A DNA stretch of 64,000 nucleotides from Hippopus hippopus (GCA_946811185.2 OX328097.1:8688252-8752251); one strand, 5' to 3'; shown: positions 22,803 to 31,234, numbered from the stretch's first letter. A program made the numbers and translations. Notes: generated by a model from the sequence alone, not told the origin.

Positions 22803-23407
22803 GTAAGAAAGAAAGAATGAAGCATTAGGAGAGACCAGCAGCGATGGAAAAGAAGAAACGGATGAAGAAACGTTCAAATGAGCAAACGAGACAAACAGAC
22901 CATTTTCATATTTCATGTCTGTTTTGTTTTCCTTCCAGAAAAGAAGAATACATGAGCAAGTACGGACTAGCTGTTCTATTTGACCGGGCTGGTGGTTCCT
23001 TGACGGAAAAGATGAGGGATATCCTGGCCGAGGGAGAATTGCAGAAGCCTCACGCCAAGAACTTGATCGCCGAGGTGAGAAGTGAATGGGACCAATGGGA
23101 CTTGGAGGACGAGAAACAGAACGACGACATGCTGCAGTACGATTCCTTCTACAACGGCTTCATGGCGCCCTACTTCTCCTGTTACAGATGTTTTGATACG
23201 CTCCAAGGACTGAAGGCCCTGGACATGGATAACGATAACTACATCGATTGGAACGAGTTTAAGATATACCTTACCTGGGCCCTGCACGAGTACCCGGATA
23301 TTCCCGACAAAGATGAGCTTCTGGATGTCGTTTTTAGGAAAGGGATCATCCCGGCCATGCGTGACGAAATGCTGACGAGAAAGCAGAAGCGAGATTTTAG
23401 GCTCTAG
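16633..23407 (+). CDS. Six-exon gene: C1q domain + HMGL-like (DRE-TIM) barrel + EF-hand protein, 5' incomplete
   Basis: Joining 16633-17045, 17620-17944, 18598-19067, 20646-20829, 21671-21920 and 22939-23407 gives an uninterrupted frame of about 703 residues ending in TAG. Every internal junction is GT/AG and phases agree (0, 1, 0, 1, 2). Residues 1-138 are a C1q domain, 139 to about 465 a pyruvate-carboxyltransferase/HMGL-like TIM barrel, 466-620 a mostly helical region, and 643-654 a canonical EF-hand loop. By family knowledge, C1q domains form trimeric, usually secreted, recognition heads. DRE-TIM barrels are divalent-metal enzymes that make or break C-C bonds next to a carboxylate. The substrate here is unknown. 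The first visible exon begins in phase 1, so at least one upstream exon carrying the start codon, and perhaps a signal peptide, is missing. Introns are filled with family A, B, C and SINE insertions. The alternative is two adjacent genes, with the C1q exon belonging to a separate transcript. Confidence 0.75.
17095..17300 (+). mobile_element. Family C element in intron 1 of the C1q-barrel gene
   Basis: CATTGTAGGGGAAAGAAGAA / CAGCATTTTCTTCTTTTCCC hairpin followed by TTTTGTCGTCTGCAGATGCT. Confidence 0.72.
17505..17570. mobile_element. Family A hairpin in intron 1
   Basis: TAGATCAGACTGCACG / GTGCAATCTGATCTTAATCT; it sits about 55 bp upstream of the exon 2 acceptor. Confidence 0.72.
17620..17944 (+). 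CDS. Exon: N-terminal part of HMGL-like TIM barrel (DRE-type strand 1)
   Basis: The acceptor is TTTACTTACAG before 17620 (phase 0, matching the C1q donor) and the donor is GTAGGT after 17944 (phase 1). It encodes about 108 residues: a lysine-rich helix, then LDIFVLDNSMRESTVGQLRG, then a helix (ENKWKIFEEVKKCGFKH) and TIVASFSHETRVDD. The strand-1 D-x-x-x-R-E arrangement (residues 175-180 of the joined protein) corresponds to the DTTLRDG motif of isopropylmalate/homocitrate synthases and HMG-CoA lyase, with Glu where those enzymes have the metal-binding Asp. The next helix and strand fit the barrel order. The exon ends with GLYGFSEIT, which continues in the next exon as VKDGVPD. Confidence 0.85.
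18010..18390 (+). mobile_element. Family C fragments in intron 2
   Basis: Two copies: AACATTGTGGTAAAAGTAGA (about 18048) and GCATTATGGGAAAAGGAGAA (about 18270), each followed by remnants of TTTGTCGTCTGC. Confidence 0.65.
18598..19067 (+). CDS. Exon: central HMGL-like barrel with HxH metal motif
   Basis: Acceptor TTTTCGATTACAG precedes 18598 (phase 1) and donor GTAAGA follows GAG at 19067 (phase 0). The 157 residues run through alternating strand/helix units: VGLYNVVFEIDLGDS, KVLFNFRDLPDVMP, LKLFGVVFEEPRGKS, WKGHLLVHVHEKFG. The H-V-H pair at residues 389-391 sits at the end of a hydrophobic strand and is followed by an ALE..GANGIWAS segment. This matches the HxH metal-ligand motif and the following 'A..AGA' of DRE-TIM metallolyases. 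Codon use is markedly more GC-rich than the flanking introns, supporting selection on the protein. Confidence 0.87.
19505..19650 (+). mobile_element. SINE S1, truncated, in intron 3
   Basis: GTCCCGGTAGCTCTATCGGT (A box) and CGTGGGTTCGATCCCTGGCT (B box); the similarity stops after TTTCTTTCCGAGGATTGATG. Confidence 0.78.
19905..20275 (+). mobile_element. Family C element, expanded, in intron 3
   Basis: GATCCCTAGTTGTAACGACC, AACATTGTGGGAAAGGGAGG, and the end TGTCCTGTATGGTAACAG. The middle is replaced by unrelated sequence. Confidence 0.55.
20280..20553 (+). mobile_element. Family B element, full length, in intron 3
   Basis: ATGAGCCATGCTCTGTGAAA, the core GTCAGCCTGCGCAGTCCGCG, and TTTGCCAAAGCGTAGCTC. 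It ends about 95 bp before the exon 4 acceptor. Confidence 0.86.
20646..20829 (+). CDS. Exon: C-terminal barrel strand 8 and glycine motif
   Basis: Acceptor TCTGTCATTAAAG precedes GTT at 20646 (phase 0) and donor GTGTGG follows 20829 (phase 1). It encodes VLMNGANGIWASVCLEGAVMGNAAS, then NLVRLGNKKVLKRYNC and a basic helix. The GANGIWAS..EGA.MGNA stretch corresponds to the end of the DRE-TIM barrel, where isopropylmalate synthases carry a GIGERAGNA motif; the terminal G-N-A is kept. The start is set by the splice site: the ATG at 20652 lies inside the exon and is not a translation start. Confidence 0.85.
20880..21620. other. Intron 4 of the C1q-barrel-EF-hand gene
   Basis: It is repeat-poor. 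The phrase CGTCACAACCCGGCCGATCC (about 21008) recurs at about 33427 as a diverged dispersed repeat. No exon recognised. Confidence 0.45.
21671..21920 (+). CDS. Exon: region between barrel and EF-hand
   Basis: Acceptor TATACTGTAG precedes 21671 (phase 1; the split codon is Gly). The donor is GTTTGC after 21920 (phase 2, split Arg codon), which is weaker than the others. The roughly 83 residues (RDPDIKQPIYGARALDFVFD, then KEEFDLADFFGEKGPVRITTLAS) are soluble, acidic and probably helical. They resemble a linker or cap domain downstream of a barrel. I do not recognise a named domain. Frame and phase fit both neighbours. Confidence 0.8.
22150..22475 (-). mobile_element. SINE S1, reversed, with a 26-base poly-C insertion, in intron 5
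   Basis: TTCAACATTATCTCAGTTAA (tail side), ATGAATCCTGTGACTATCAT, GACTGGCCGAGTTGGGGATT, then C26 (22389-22414) at the B-box position, then CTGCGCTACCGGAAC (A box). Confidence 0.78.
22683..22815 (+). repeat. Compound microsatellite (GAAA)n(GACA)n
   Basis: GAAA units run from 22683 to about 22743 and GACA units from 22744 to about 22802. The tract lies about 120 bp upstream of the last-exon acceptor. Confidence 0.97.
22939..23407 (+). CDS. Exon: terminal exon with one canonical EF-hand
   Basis: Acceptor TTTTCCTTCCAG precedes 22939 (phase 2) and the stop TAG is at 23405-23407. The 155 residues start with a helical region (KEEYMSKYGLAVLFDRAGGS). They include YFSCYRCFDTLQGLKALD, leading into an EF-hand loop DMDNDNYIDWNE (23222-23257). 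The loop has Asp at 1, 3, 5 and 9, Ile at 8 and Glu at 12, so calcium binding is likely, with helix FKIYLTWALHEY after it. The Cys pair before the loop could form a disulphide if the protein is secreted. The protein ends QKRDFRL. No second EF-hand loop is apparent, which is unusual because EF-hands normally pair. Confidence 0.9.
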
Positions 23408-24060
23408 AATTCATCCTGTTGCCTACATTCCACTACTTGTCAAGTTAAAGCTGTTTAACACGTTACAAAACATTTTTGTGTTTAATGAAGTAGGCTATAT
23501 CACAATTTTTTCTAACAGACAGATTTTTTTAAAACTTTGTACATACAAAGCTCATCATGTCTCTAGGCGATTACAGTAAAAAAAAAATATGGGTCAGTAT
23601 GCTCGTTTCTGATAAATTTGTCTTTGAAAAAGGTATATCCAGTCCCAAAATTCAGCTTATACTGGGCTTAACACGCATTTCTGTAAAAGTCAGTTAAACA
23701 GGAAAAATTACCGGAAGAAATTAGAAGTATACATCATTTTAGTGAAAAATTCATTTAGTTTTGCACAAAAATACATAAAATCCTGGTTTGAACTTGGTAA
23801 ATGCACAAATATGCATGTTTTATATATAGACCATTGAGTTAAAGAGGGAGATAATTTGACCGAATTGAGGGTTAATCATTAATAAATACATACTTTCTAA
23901 CGGGCAGATTTTTCTTAAGATTTTCACAATTAAAGTTTTTTTTAATTCTAAACTATAAGAGAAAATAAAAATGGTACCTATCCGTGCTTATTTTGTCCAA
24001 AAACAGTGAAGAAAGTCACCGTTGAAATTAATTTTTTCGAGGAAAAAAATAGACTAAAAG
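23408..24060 (+). other. Probable 3' UTR and downstream flank of the C1q-barrel-EF-hand gene
   Basis: This stretch is AT-rich and non-repetitive, directly after the stop codon. AATAAA occurs at 23881-23886 and is the first good polyadenylation signal; a second AAATAAAAA lies near 23963. No other coding signal is seen before the family C fragment at about 24060. Confidence 0.5.
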
Positions 24061-24140
24061 CTTAGCAGACTTAGTGGGAAAAGGAGAAATTGCTCATTAG
24101 GAGCGCTTTCTCCTTTTCCCACAATAATTTTGAAAGTGGA
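24060..24140 (+). mobile_element. Family C hairpin fragment
   Basis: TAGTGGGAAAAGGAGAAATT / GCGCTTTCTCCTTTTCCCAC. Confidence 0.65.
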
Positions 24141-24484
24141 AACAGATATACTTCAACAGCTTTGAATTTCCTACCTTTGCTTGCTTGTTTGGTGTGTAAC
24201 GCCGTGTCAACAGTATTTTAATTATTTCACAGTGACAACTCACAGATCCATTTTTTTTTTCTCTTTACTAATACTATCCGAAGAAAGTGCTACTTGTTTC
24301 AGTGCACCGATAGTATTACCATTTGTGCGAAAAGTACATAGGTGCACTTTTGGTTCACTGTCCGTGACAAAAACACGTGCGCAATACGGATGGGCGCGAA
24401 CATTTGTGATATACGTCTTTAAACGACAGTTGTAATATATATTCTATTGTCTTCATATGGTTACTTGTAGAGTAAAAACAGGTT

Positions 24485-24660
24485 AAAACCCATTACCAAA
24501 CAGTCCTTAAGGAAGAAGGCTTTTGAAAACATCGTGAGAAAAAGAGAAAATGCTGGTTACCAGCATTTTCTCCTTTTCCCACAATGTTTTATTCCCTACT
24601 AAAGGAAACTTCCATCATTTGAGCCATGATTTGAATTTTAGTCATTAGGCTTTAAAATTA
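24485..24660 (+). mobile_element. Family C element
   Basis: AACCCATTACCAAACAGTCC opens it; a perfect GAGAAAATGCTGGTTACCAG hairpin lies in the middle. Confidence 0.75.
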
Positions 24661-24744
24661 AGCGAGTTTAAATCGCTCTCTCATGGTGAGAATTTCAATC
24701 GAAAGTACAAAGATTCAAAAACCGAGAGTGGTTAGTGTAATTGA

Positions 24745-25065
24745 ATTTTTGAGTTGGTTTGTTTGTTGTGTCATTAACGCCGCTCTTAACATTATTTCAG
24801 ATATATCGCGGCGGCCAGTGCACCTATCATGTTTGTCTGGAGTTTCTTTTACCAGTAATTCCAAAATTGTTATTCTCAAGCCGTTGACTGCTTCCCAACA
24901 TGACCAGTGTCAAAATTTTTATAAGCGGTGAGAGAGGAATGAATCCTGTCGCAATGACTATCATCAATCATAGGAAAGAAATTGGCCGAGCTGGTGATTC
25001 GAACCCACGATCCCATTGCTTAAAGCCCTGTATGTAACATTGAGCTACCGGGGTAACCGATGTAT
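24745..25065 (-). mobile_element. SINE S1, reversed, near full length
   Basis: ATTAACGCCGCTCTTAACAT (tail side), GGAATGAATCCTGTCGCAAT, GCCGAGCTGGTGATTCGAAC (B box), and TTGAGCTACCGGGG (A box). Confidence 0.82.
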
Positions 25066-25129
25066 TTTTCAATATTTTATATCTCCTTATGATTTGTAAT
25101 CTTTCGTTATTATTTTTTTGTATATTTAC

Positions 25130-25778
25130 ATGCTCTGGTAAAGGGGGCTTTAACGCATTTCCGTCATGCATTATACCATGCAAGCCGTCATATAATTAAG
25201 AAATAATCTTCTTTCTATCGTGGTTTAACGTTCAATAAACCACAGTTGTGAGTTATGAGGCACAATAAATAATCCACAAGGGCGTTAGCCCGTGTGGTTT
25301 ATTCATTGCGCCTCATAACTCACAACGTGGTTTACTGAACGATAAACCACGACAGAAAGAAGATTATTTCGATTCTAACATGACCAACTCTTAATGAAAG
25401 GAAAACAAGTTCATACTTAGAGTAAAGACGCGGATGCAGATTATATTCCATTGAATAACTTACTTACTTACTTTATACAGAATGACGTCACTCTATATAG
25501 AATGACGTCACTCTGCATAGAATAACGTAGTTTTTACCACGGTTTGGCTGCACTGTGTTTATAGAGCCAAATTCACGTGTCATGTTAGAATTATGAATCA
25601 ATACAATCCTTTTTTTCTATAAAGCGGCTGCATCCTGAGGTAGAATGGTCCTTTGACATGCAGTAAAATTTAACAATAGCAAAAAGTGTCGACCTAGGTC
25701 AGCCTGCGCGGTCTGCGCAGGCTGACCTGGGTCGACACGTTTTGCAGATGCAATAAACCGCTTTTTCACAGAACATGT
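25130..25778 (-). mobile_element. Family B element split by a nested family E element
   Basis: The left part (ATGCTCTGGTAAAGGGGGCT to GCCGTCATATAATTA) and right part (ATTATGAATCAATACAATCC through GTCAGCCTGCGCGGTCTGCG to CACAGAACATGTCTCAT) make one B copy. They are separated by the E element, which is flanked by AATTA on each side. Confidence 0.82.
25197..25594. mobile_element. Family E palindromic element
   Basis: An inverted repeat of about 85 bp per arm (AAATAATCTTCTTTCTATCG / ACAGAAAGAAGATTATTTCG) has the apex AGGGCGTTAGCCCG. A tail runs to CACGTGTCATGTTAGAA. A second copy is at 52672-53057. Confidence 0.85.
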
Positions 25779-25859
25779 CTCATATGTAATTTTGTAAATG
25801 ACTTCTTTTTACTAATAAAAGAGACTGTAAGAAAATTGAAGCGAATATAGTTTTGAAAA

Positions 25860-26220
25860 CCTGCACAACTATCATCCTACGATCTGATCCCTATAAAAGG
25901 AATTATGAAATGGTGTGAAGAAGGAATGGTTGAAAAGTAGTTAACCTGTCAAACTACGCTCTGATCCCTATAAAAGGCATTATAAAGTACACGTATTGAG
26001 AGGGAGGTTAGGTTGAAAAGTAGTAAAACCTGTCAAACTACAATCTGACTCTCTATAAAAAGGCATTATGAATTAGTGTTTGGGAGAATAGGTTGAACAA
26101 GTAGTAAACCGGTCAAACCACAATTTGATGCCTATAAAAGGTATTATGAAGTATTGTGAGAGAGGAAGTTTAAAAAAAGTAGTAATTCGGTCAAACCGCA
26201 ATCTGATCCCTATAAAAGGA
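25860..26220 (+). repeat. ~80 bp minisatellite, five copies, each with CTATAAAAG
   Basis: CTATAAAAGG or close variants occur at about 25891, 25968, 26053, 26132 and 26210. Each is preceded by (A/G)ATCTGAT(C/G)CC and followed by (A/C)ATTAT(G/A)AA. It abuts a family A hairpin at 26219. Confidence 0.85.
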
Positions 26221-26390
26221 GTGTAGATCAAGATCGGATTGCGCAGGACGTGCAGTCCGATCTTTGATCTACACTATCCGATAGGAAGATATTGTTCCAC
26301 AAAAAATAACTTTGAAACAGCAATATTTGGGTTATTACTATCGACTTGAAAGTCTCATTTGAGTTATTTAGCAGGATAAGGGTAAAATCG
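26215..26390. mobile_element. Family A element
   Basis: GTGTAGATCAAGATCGGATT / GTCCGATCTTTGATCTACAC, then AAACAGCAATATTTGGGTTA and GTCTCATTTGAGTTATTTAG. Confidence 0.82.
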
Positions 26391-26394
26391 AAAG

Positions 26395-26641
26395 GTTTAA
26401 ATCAAAGTTTAGTCCAAGGAATTCAAGAAACATCAACATCTGAGTTGTCTGTGCAACGTTACTAAAGTAATACTGATACAGGAAAGAATTCAAAACCAAC
26501 TAAAATCCCAAAATTTACAAATAACAATTTTTAATTGAAACTGTACATTTTATTCAAGGTATAATACAAAAAAGAGAAAAAGAATAAAATAAAACTCCCG
26601 CAATTTCTCGGAGAACAGTGTTTAAAACATAAGAGGCTTAC

Positions 26642-26685
<44 letters not shown>

Positions 26686-27240
26686 TTTTTTACTCCGGGT
26701 GGTAAAATTCTGGATCATTTAGCACATACTTAAGCTTAGAGTCGAGGGTACAAGGCGAGGCAAAATATTCAAAACAAAAAAGGGGCGGACTGAGCACAAA
26801 AAATACAAACGAAAGAAAACAATACAAGTATAATTTCAGTCTTGAAATTCATATAACACTAAAAAACACTAACAAAAGTACAAACATACATCGCAATGAC
26901 AGTATATCAGCTAAAAAGATGAAAAATTAAAAACTTTACCACACAATAAAAAAAGTATCCTTACAAAAATGTCCGGCGTACAGGGTTTAGTTATTTTCTA
27001 TTCAAGAACGATAACTGTACACAAAATATGATAATCAAACACAACGACTATTATAAGAGTTATTTCCCTTCCTTACAAACTTCAGCATGTTGCCAATTGT
27101 CTGAAAGAACACACGCGCACAAAATAAGTCACTCGCATGTGATTACATGAAATTATTGAGGATTTTATAAATATTCGTGGAATCCCGATTTTCGAACACA
27201 CATCAATTCGAATAATCACCCTTTTTCGAATAATTGCTTG
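26395..27240. other. A-rich stretch with an (AG)n microsatellite
   Basis: (AG)n occupies about 26647-26683. The remainder is AT-rich with no recognised gene. Confidence 0.5.
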
Positions 27241-27384
27241 AACATACATATAATTATCAATCTTACTATATCTTTTGTATGAAAACATTTGCGGCAAGGA
27301 ACATCTGCTCTACTATTTTTTCTCTATATACTCTCATTATAGATAAATGTCTAATGACTACACAATACTCAGTACTTGATTCAT

Positions 27385-27575
27385 GCTCCATGAAACGAGG
27401 CTTTAAAGCATCTTGCAAAAAGTATCGATCCATGTCAGCCTGCGCAATCCGCGCAGGCTGACATGGATCGATACTTTTTGCATTTGTTAAATTTTCTCCA
27501 TGTCAAAGGACTATTTAGCTTGCTTTTAAACAAAAGAGTCCCTCATTAAGCAGTGACTTGCTTGGTAAAAATGCG
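27385..27575 (+). mobile_element. Family B element, right-truncated
   Basis: CATGAAACGAGGCTTTAAAG, the core GTCAGCCTGCGCAATCCGCG, and GTGACTTGCTTGG. Confidence 0.78.
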
Positions 27576-27639
27576 TTAAAAAGATCCATTAAACCTGTTT
27601 TTTTCTAGCGCGTCGCTCTCATCTATAACTATTCAGTAC

Positions 27640-27795
27640 ATGCAAACCATGCTTTTTCCACTATGTTTTCAAAAGGCTTCTTTCGCAGGGTCGTTAGAAC
27701 TCGAGATTGTGTGTCAACAGGTAAACTCTTTACGACAAAATTTCAGTCTCCTTGATATTGAAAGCATTTGCAGACGAAAACTTTAATGTTGCTTA
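27640..27795 (+). mobile_element. Family C remnant
   Basis: CCACTATGTTTTCAAAAGGC, GAACTCGAGATTGTGTG, and TTTGCAGACGAAAACTTTAA. Confidence 0.55.
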
Positions 27796-27797
27796 AA

Positions 27798-28078
27798 TGA
27801 ATGAGCCGTGCTCTGGCAAAAAGGGGCTTAATGCAACTCCGTGATGCGTCATACCAAGCAAGCCATCACATAAATATGGTTCCATAATAGCCACGTTTTT
27901 TTTAACAACCGACTCGATCATGAGGTAGACTGATCCTTTGACATGCAGAAAATCGACTTATAGCGAAAAGTTTCGGCCCAGGTCAACCTGCGCGGACTGC
28001 GCAGGCTGACCTGTGTCGAAACTGTTCGCAGATGCATTAAGCCCCCTTTTCACAGAGCGCGGCTCAAATGTAGATGTC
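27798..28078 (-). mobile_element. Family B element, full length
   Basis: ATGAGCCGTGCTCTGGCAAA, the core GTCAACCTGCGCGGACTGCG, and CACAGAGCGCGGCTCAAAT. It is nearly identical to the copy at 6712. Confidence 0.87.
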
Positions 28079-28129
28079 TGTGGGTGTCGAAAACATAATG
28101 GGAAATGGAGAAAATGCTGGGGTTCCTTT

Positions 28130-28620
28130 CACTAAACTGCGTGCACACGAAATTTGCGTACGCAGTTTAGGTTTAGAAAGCATTAAGGTATTACCTTCCT
28201 AACACTTCTAGTGCAACATGGAATAAAATTTCTTGTTAGTTGATAAATAAGGATTTATACTGATATAATACATTTGCACATTTTTAACCGACCAGAAGTT
28301 CCTTTGATGCCTATCTTGAAATTATTCGTTGATACTTTTGTTAGTTTCCTGAAAAGGGAGGTAATTATTATCTCCCTTTGTAATAAGAATGTAGTGGTTT
28401 TAGATTTATAAATGATAATTCTAAGAAGGAAAAAAAGGAAAAAGCGGCTGGGTTAAAGTAATACAATAATACTCATTTTTAATCATAGCAAATTTTGTAG
28501 CATAATATTATAGTGGAAATAGCTGTTTTCCATTAGGAGGGTACTACCTAAAGTCTGAAAACAAGTTTCATCACTGAACTGCATAACTTTACGATTTAAC
28601 TAAATAGTTGCATAACTTTA
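28130..28620. other. Stretch without a recognised feature
   Basis: The phrase ACTAAACTGCG near 28129 and its rough reverse near 28700 (ACACAGTTTAGTG) suggest weak inverted ends. No gene recognised. Confidence 0.3.
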
Positions 28621-28699
28621 TAACAGCTCAAAATTTTGGGTAAAGCAGGGATCATATGTGTGTATATTCAATCCAAAAAACTTGCGTAAATCTACACAG

Positions 28700-28815
28700 T
28701 TTAGTGAAAGGTACCCCTGGTTATTAGCAGTTTCTCCTATTCCCACAATGTTTTCTAGATTTCTCTTCCTCAGCGTTGTTAAAATTCGAGATTGTTTGGC
28801 AAAGGGTTTAGAAAC
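28700..28815 (-). mobile_element. Family C remnant
   Basis: GTTTCTCCTATTCCCACAAT, then TTAAAATTCGAGATTGTTTG and GCAAAGGGTTTAG. Confidence 0.6.
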
Positions 28816-28949
28816 ATTGAAGTGGATGATCACTGGATTTGTTGTATTTTTTTTCCCCGCTCTCCTCACGGTACATCAATACTGCTTTGTCGCCGACAGT
28901 AATACGAGGTCTTCTTGTCTTCTCCCCAGTTCACTGTAAATATACATAA

Positions 28950-29185
28950 TAATTGGCCTGCAACAAGAGAAAAGGGGCGATCGGACATTCGCGAAAAGTT
29001 TCTTCGTCGCAGGCTAATCCTTTTTTATGTAGTTTTCTGTTTTGCGCAAGTCTACTGTAGCACAAAATCGAATGTAGTCGTAAAGTGCCGTCTCGGATTA
29101 CCCTGCGCGGACTGCGCAGGCTGATCCAAGACGACAATTACTCAAATGTCCGAATGCCTCTTTTCACGTGTTGCAAGCCATTATA
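28950..29185. mobile_element. Family D element
   Basis: Termini TGGCCTGCAACAAGAGAAAA and TTTTCACGTGTTGCAAGCCA. Inner repeats are TTCGTCGCAGG (left arm eroded) and AAAGTGCCGTCTCGGATTAC with CTGATCCAAGACGACAA. Confidence 0.8.
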
Positions 29186-29264
29186 GAGTCTAGAATGGTG
29201 ACCTCCCCTGGTACAACTTAAAGTCACAAGAGAGGCCAAAAGTAAACAATGCACCTACATTTTA

Positions 29265-29518
29265 TTCAAACCTTTTAAAGTACGGAAAATTATTGTGGAG
29301 ATGACAACATGTTATTACACGGACGGTCCAAGTGTTAGTCGCTGGCAGGGAACTGAATTTCAAAACCAGGTAAAAAGTAAACAAAAGATAGAGCAACCTG
29401 GCATGTTTTGACCTAGTTTTAGAATTAATTTTACTGCCAGTGACTTACACTTGGACCGACCGTACAATAACAGATTGTATTCATCACAATAATTTCCGCA
29501 CGTTTAAATGGTATGATT
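29265..29518 (+). mobile_element. Family H element, diverged
   Basis: TTATTGTGGAGATGACAACA, GTTAGTCGCTGGCAGGGAAC, and CACTTGGACCGACCGTACAA. It matches the copies at 48.1 and 58.5 kb. Confidence 0.75.
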
Positions 29519-29521
29519 TAA

Positions 29522-29768
29522 ATGAGCCGTACTCTGTGAAAAGGGGGTTTAATGCATCTTCGAAAAGTATCGACCCAGGTCAGGCTGACCTGGGTCGACA
29601 CTTTTCGCTATTGGTCAATTTTCTGCATGTCCAAGGACCAGTTTACCTCATGGTTTTTAGTCGGTTGTTAGACAAAATACATTTTATGGATCCATTATCC
29701 GGTAATGACGTGCTTGGTACCATGCATCATGGAGATGCATTAAGCCCCCTTTTGCCAGAGCATGACAC
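29522..29768 (+). mobile_element. Family B element lacking half of the core
   Basis: GAGCCGTACTCTGTGAAAAG and CCAGAGCATGACACA are the termini. The core reads CCAGGTCAGGCTGACCTGGG: the GC-rich palindrome centre is deleted symmetrically. Confidence 0.83.
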
Positions 29769-29867
29769 AAATACGAATGTATTTTACCACACACATTATT
29801 TCCTTTTGGCCACACTGCGACTTTAAGTGTATGGGTTTATATTTGTATACAACGGGACCAGTTTGTA

Positions 29868-30172
29868 TAGATCCTTGCTCTGTGAAAAAAGTGGTTCATG
29901 CAAGTGCAAAAAGTATCGACCGAGGTCAGGCTGCACAGACTGCCAAGGCTGACCAGAGTCGTAACATTTCGCTGTTGGTGTAACCGGAGATTATTCCCAA
30001 GTTTTTAGGATCTAGATTGGGTAAGTATAATGTATTGGTATATTTTATGCATGTCAAAGGATCGTTCTACCTCATGTTCAAGCCGGTTTTAGGCGAAATG
30101 GATCCATATCATGCCACGACATGCTTGGTATAATGCATTACGCAGATGCATTAAACCCGCTTTTCCAGGAGG
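29868..30172 (+). mobile_element. Family B element with an internal insertion
   Basis: CTTGCTCTGTGAAAAAAGTG, the core GTCAGGCTGCACAGACTGCC, ~60 bp of unrelated sequence after GCTGTTGGTG, then TTTATGCATGTCAAAGGATC. Confidence 0.75.
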
Positions 30173-30179
30173 GGCAGCA

Positions 30180-30235
30180 TAAATCAAGATCAGACTTCAG
30201 AGAATGCAAAGTCTAATCTTGCTTAATCATGCCTA
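30180..30235. mobile_element. Family A hairpin, degenerate
   Basis: AAATCAAGATCAGACTTCAG / GCAAAGTCTAATCTTGCTTA. Confidence 0.55.
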
Positions 30236-30301
30236 TAAGATTAAAATCTGCCGGTTTCAGTGGAATGTAATTTCACTCATCGAAAGAGGTCGAGTTCTTA
30301 T

Positions 30302-30568
30302 TGGCCTGCAACACGCGAAAAGGGGCATTCGGACATTTGCGTAAAGTGTCGTTCCGGATCAGCCTGTGCAGTCTGCGAAGACTTATCCGAGACGACCCTT
30401 TCCGTTCATATGTAATTTTCTGTTTTGTGCAAGTCTAATGTAGGACAAAATCTAATGTAGTCGTAAAGTGCCGTCTCGGATTAGCCTGTGGGGAATGCGC
30501 AGGCTGATCCGAGACGACACTTTACGCAAATGTCCGAATGCCCCTTTTCGGGTATCGCAGGCCATTAT
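30302..30568. mobile_element. Family D element, full length
   Basis: TGGCCTGCAACACGCGAAAA and TTTTCGGGTATCGCAGGCCA. Two back-to-back hairpins: GTGTCGTTCCGGATCAGCCT with TCCGAGACGACCC, and GCCGTCTCGGATTAGCCTGT with GGCTGATCCGAGACGACACT. Confidence 0.85.
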
Positions 30569-30589
30569 CATTTGGCGCTGAAAGAGTGA

Positions 30590-30900
30590 AAACCGTTTTC
30601 AACAGTAGGTATAGATCTACTACAGTTATTTCCGTAAGGCCAGTGCACCGATCCATACATTACAGTTTGCTTACTTGCAGGCGTTACGTTCAAAATTGTT
30701 TCGAAGCTGCTGGCGGCTGTACAACATAAGCAGAATCGAAACAATATTTGGCGATGAGAGCAGACTGAATTCTGTCGCAGTTTCTTAAATCAATCCTTGA
30801 ACAGAAATTTAGCCCAGCTGGTTTTCGAACACACAACCATTTGATTTCTATAGCAATGTGCTTTTCCATTTAACTTCCGGTACTCTGAGGTACCTCCGCT
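30590..30900 (-). mobile_element. SINE S1, reversed, diverged
   Basis: ACCGTTTTCAACAGTA (tail side), GACTGAATTCTGTCGCAGTT, and AGCCCAGCTGGTTTTCGAAC (B-box region). Confidence 0.68.
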
Positions 30901-31134
30901 GTCAAAGGTAAAGGTACGTGCCAAGCAGGGTTAACCAAGAAAGATAGGTAGATAATTGCAAATGTTAAGTAATGCCAACGGATTTATGAAAATAGCTTTT
31001 CCATTCACTTCTCATTTTTCATTCTGTGGTAATAAAGCGTCAGACCCGTTTCAGTGCGGCAAATGGAAAAGAAATCGAGAAATATCGCTTTAAAAGCAAA
31101 ATACTATGTACGACGACACAAGTTATTTTAATGA

Positions 31135-31205
31135 TCGCTATATAGTCCCAAGATCAGAAAGCACGAAACGCGCAGTCTGATCACTAATCCAGACTGACCG
31201 ATTAG
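31135..31205. mobile_element. Family A hairpin, degenerate
   Basis: CCAAGATCAGAAAGCACGAA, then GCGCAGTCTGATCACTAATC. Confidence 0.65.
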
Positions 31206-31234
31206 TTGTGAGTATGTTGGCCAAAACGACCTTT

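Noticed and set aside
22523..22916. Lys/Glu and Cys/Leu/Ser frames
   Set aside because: Artefact of the GAAA/GACA microsatellite in intron 5.
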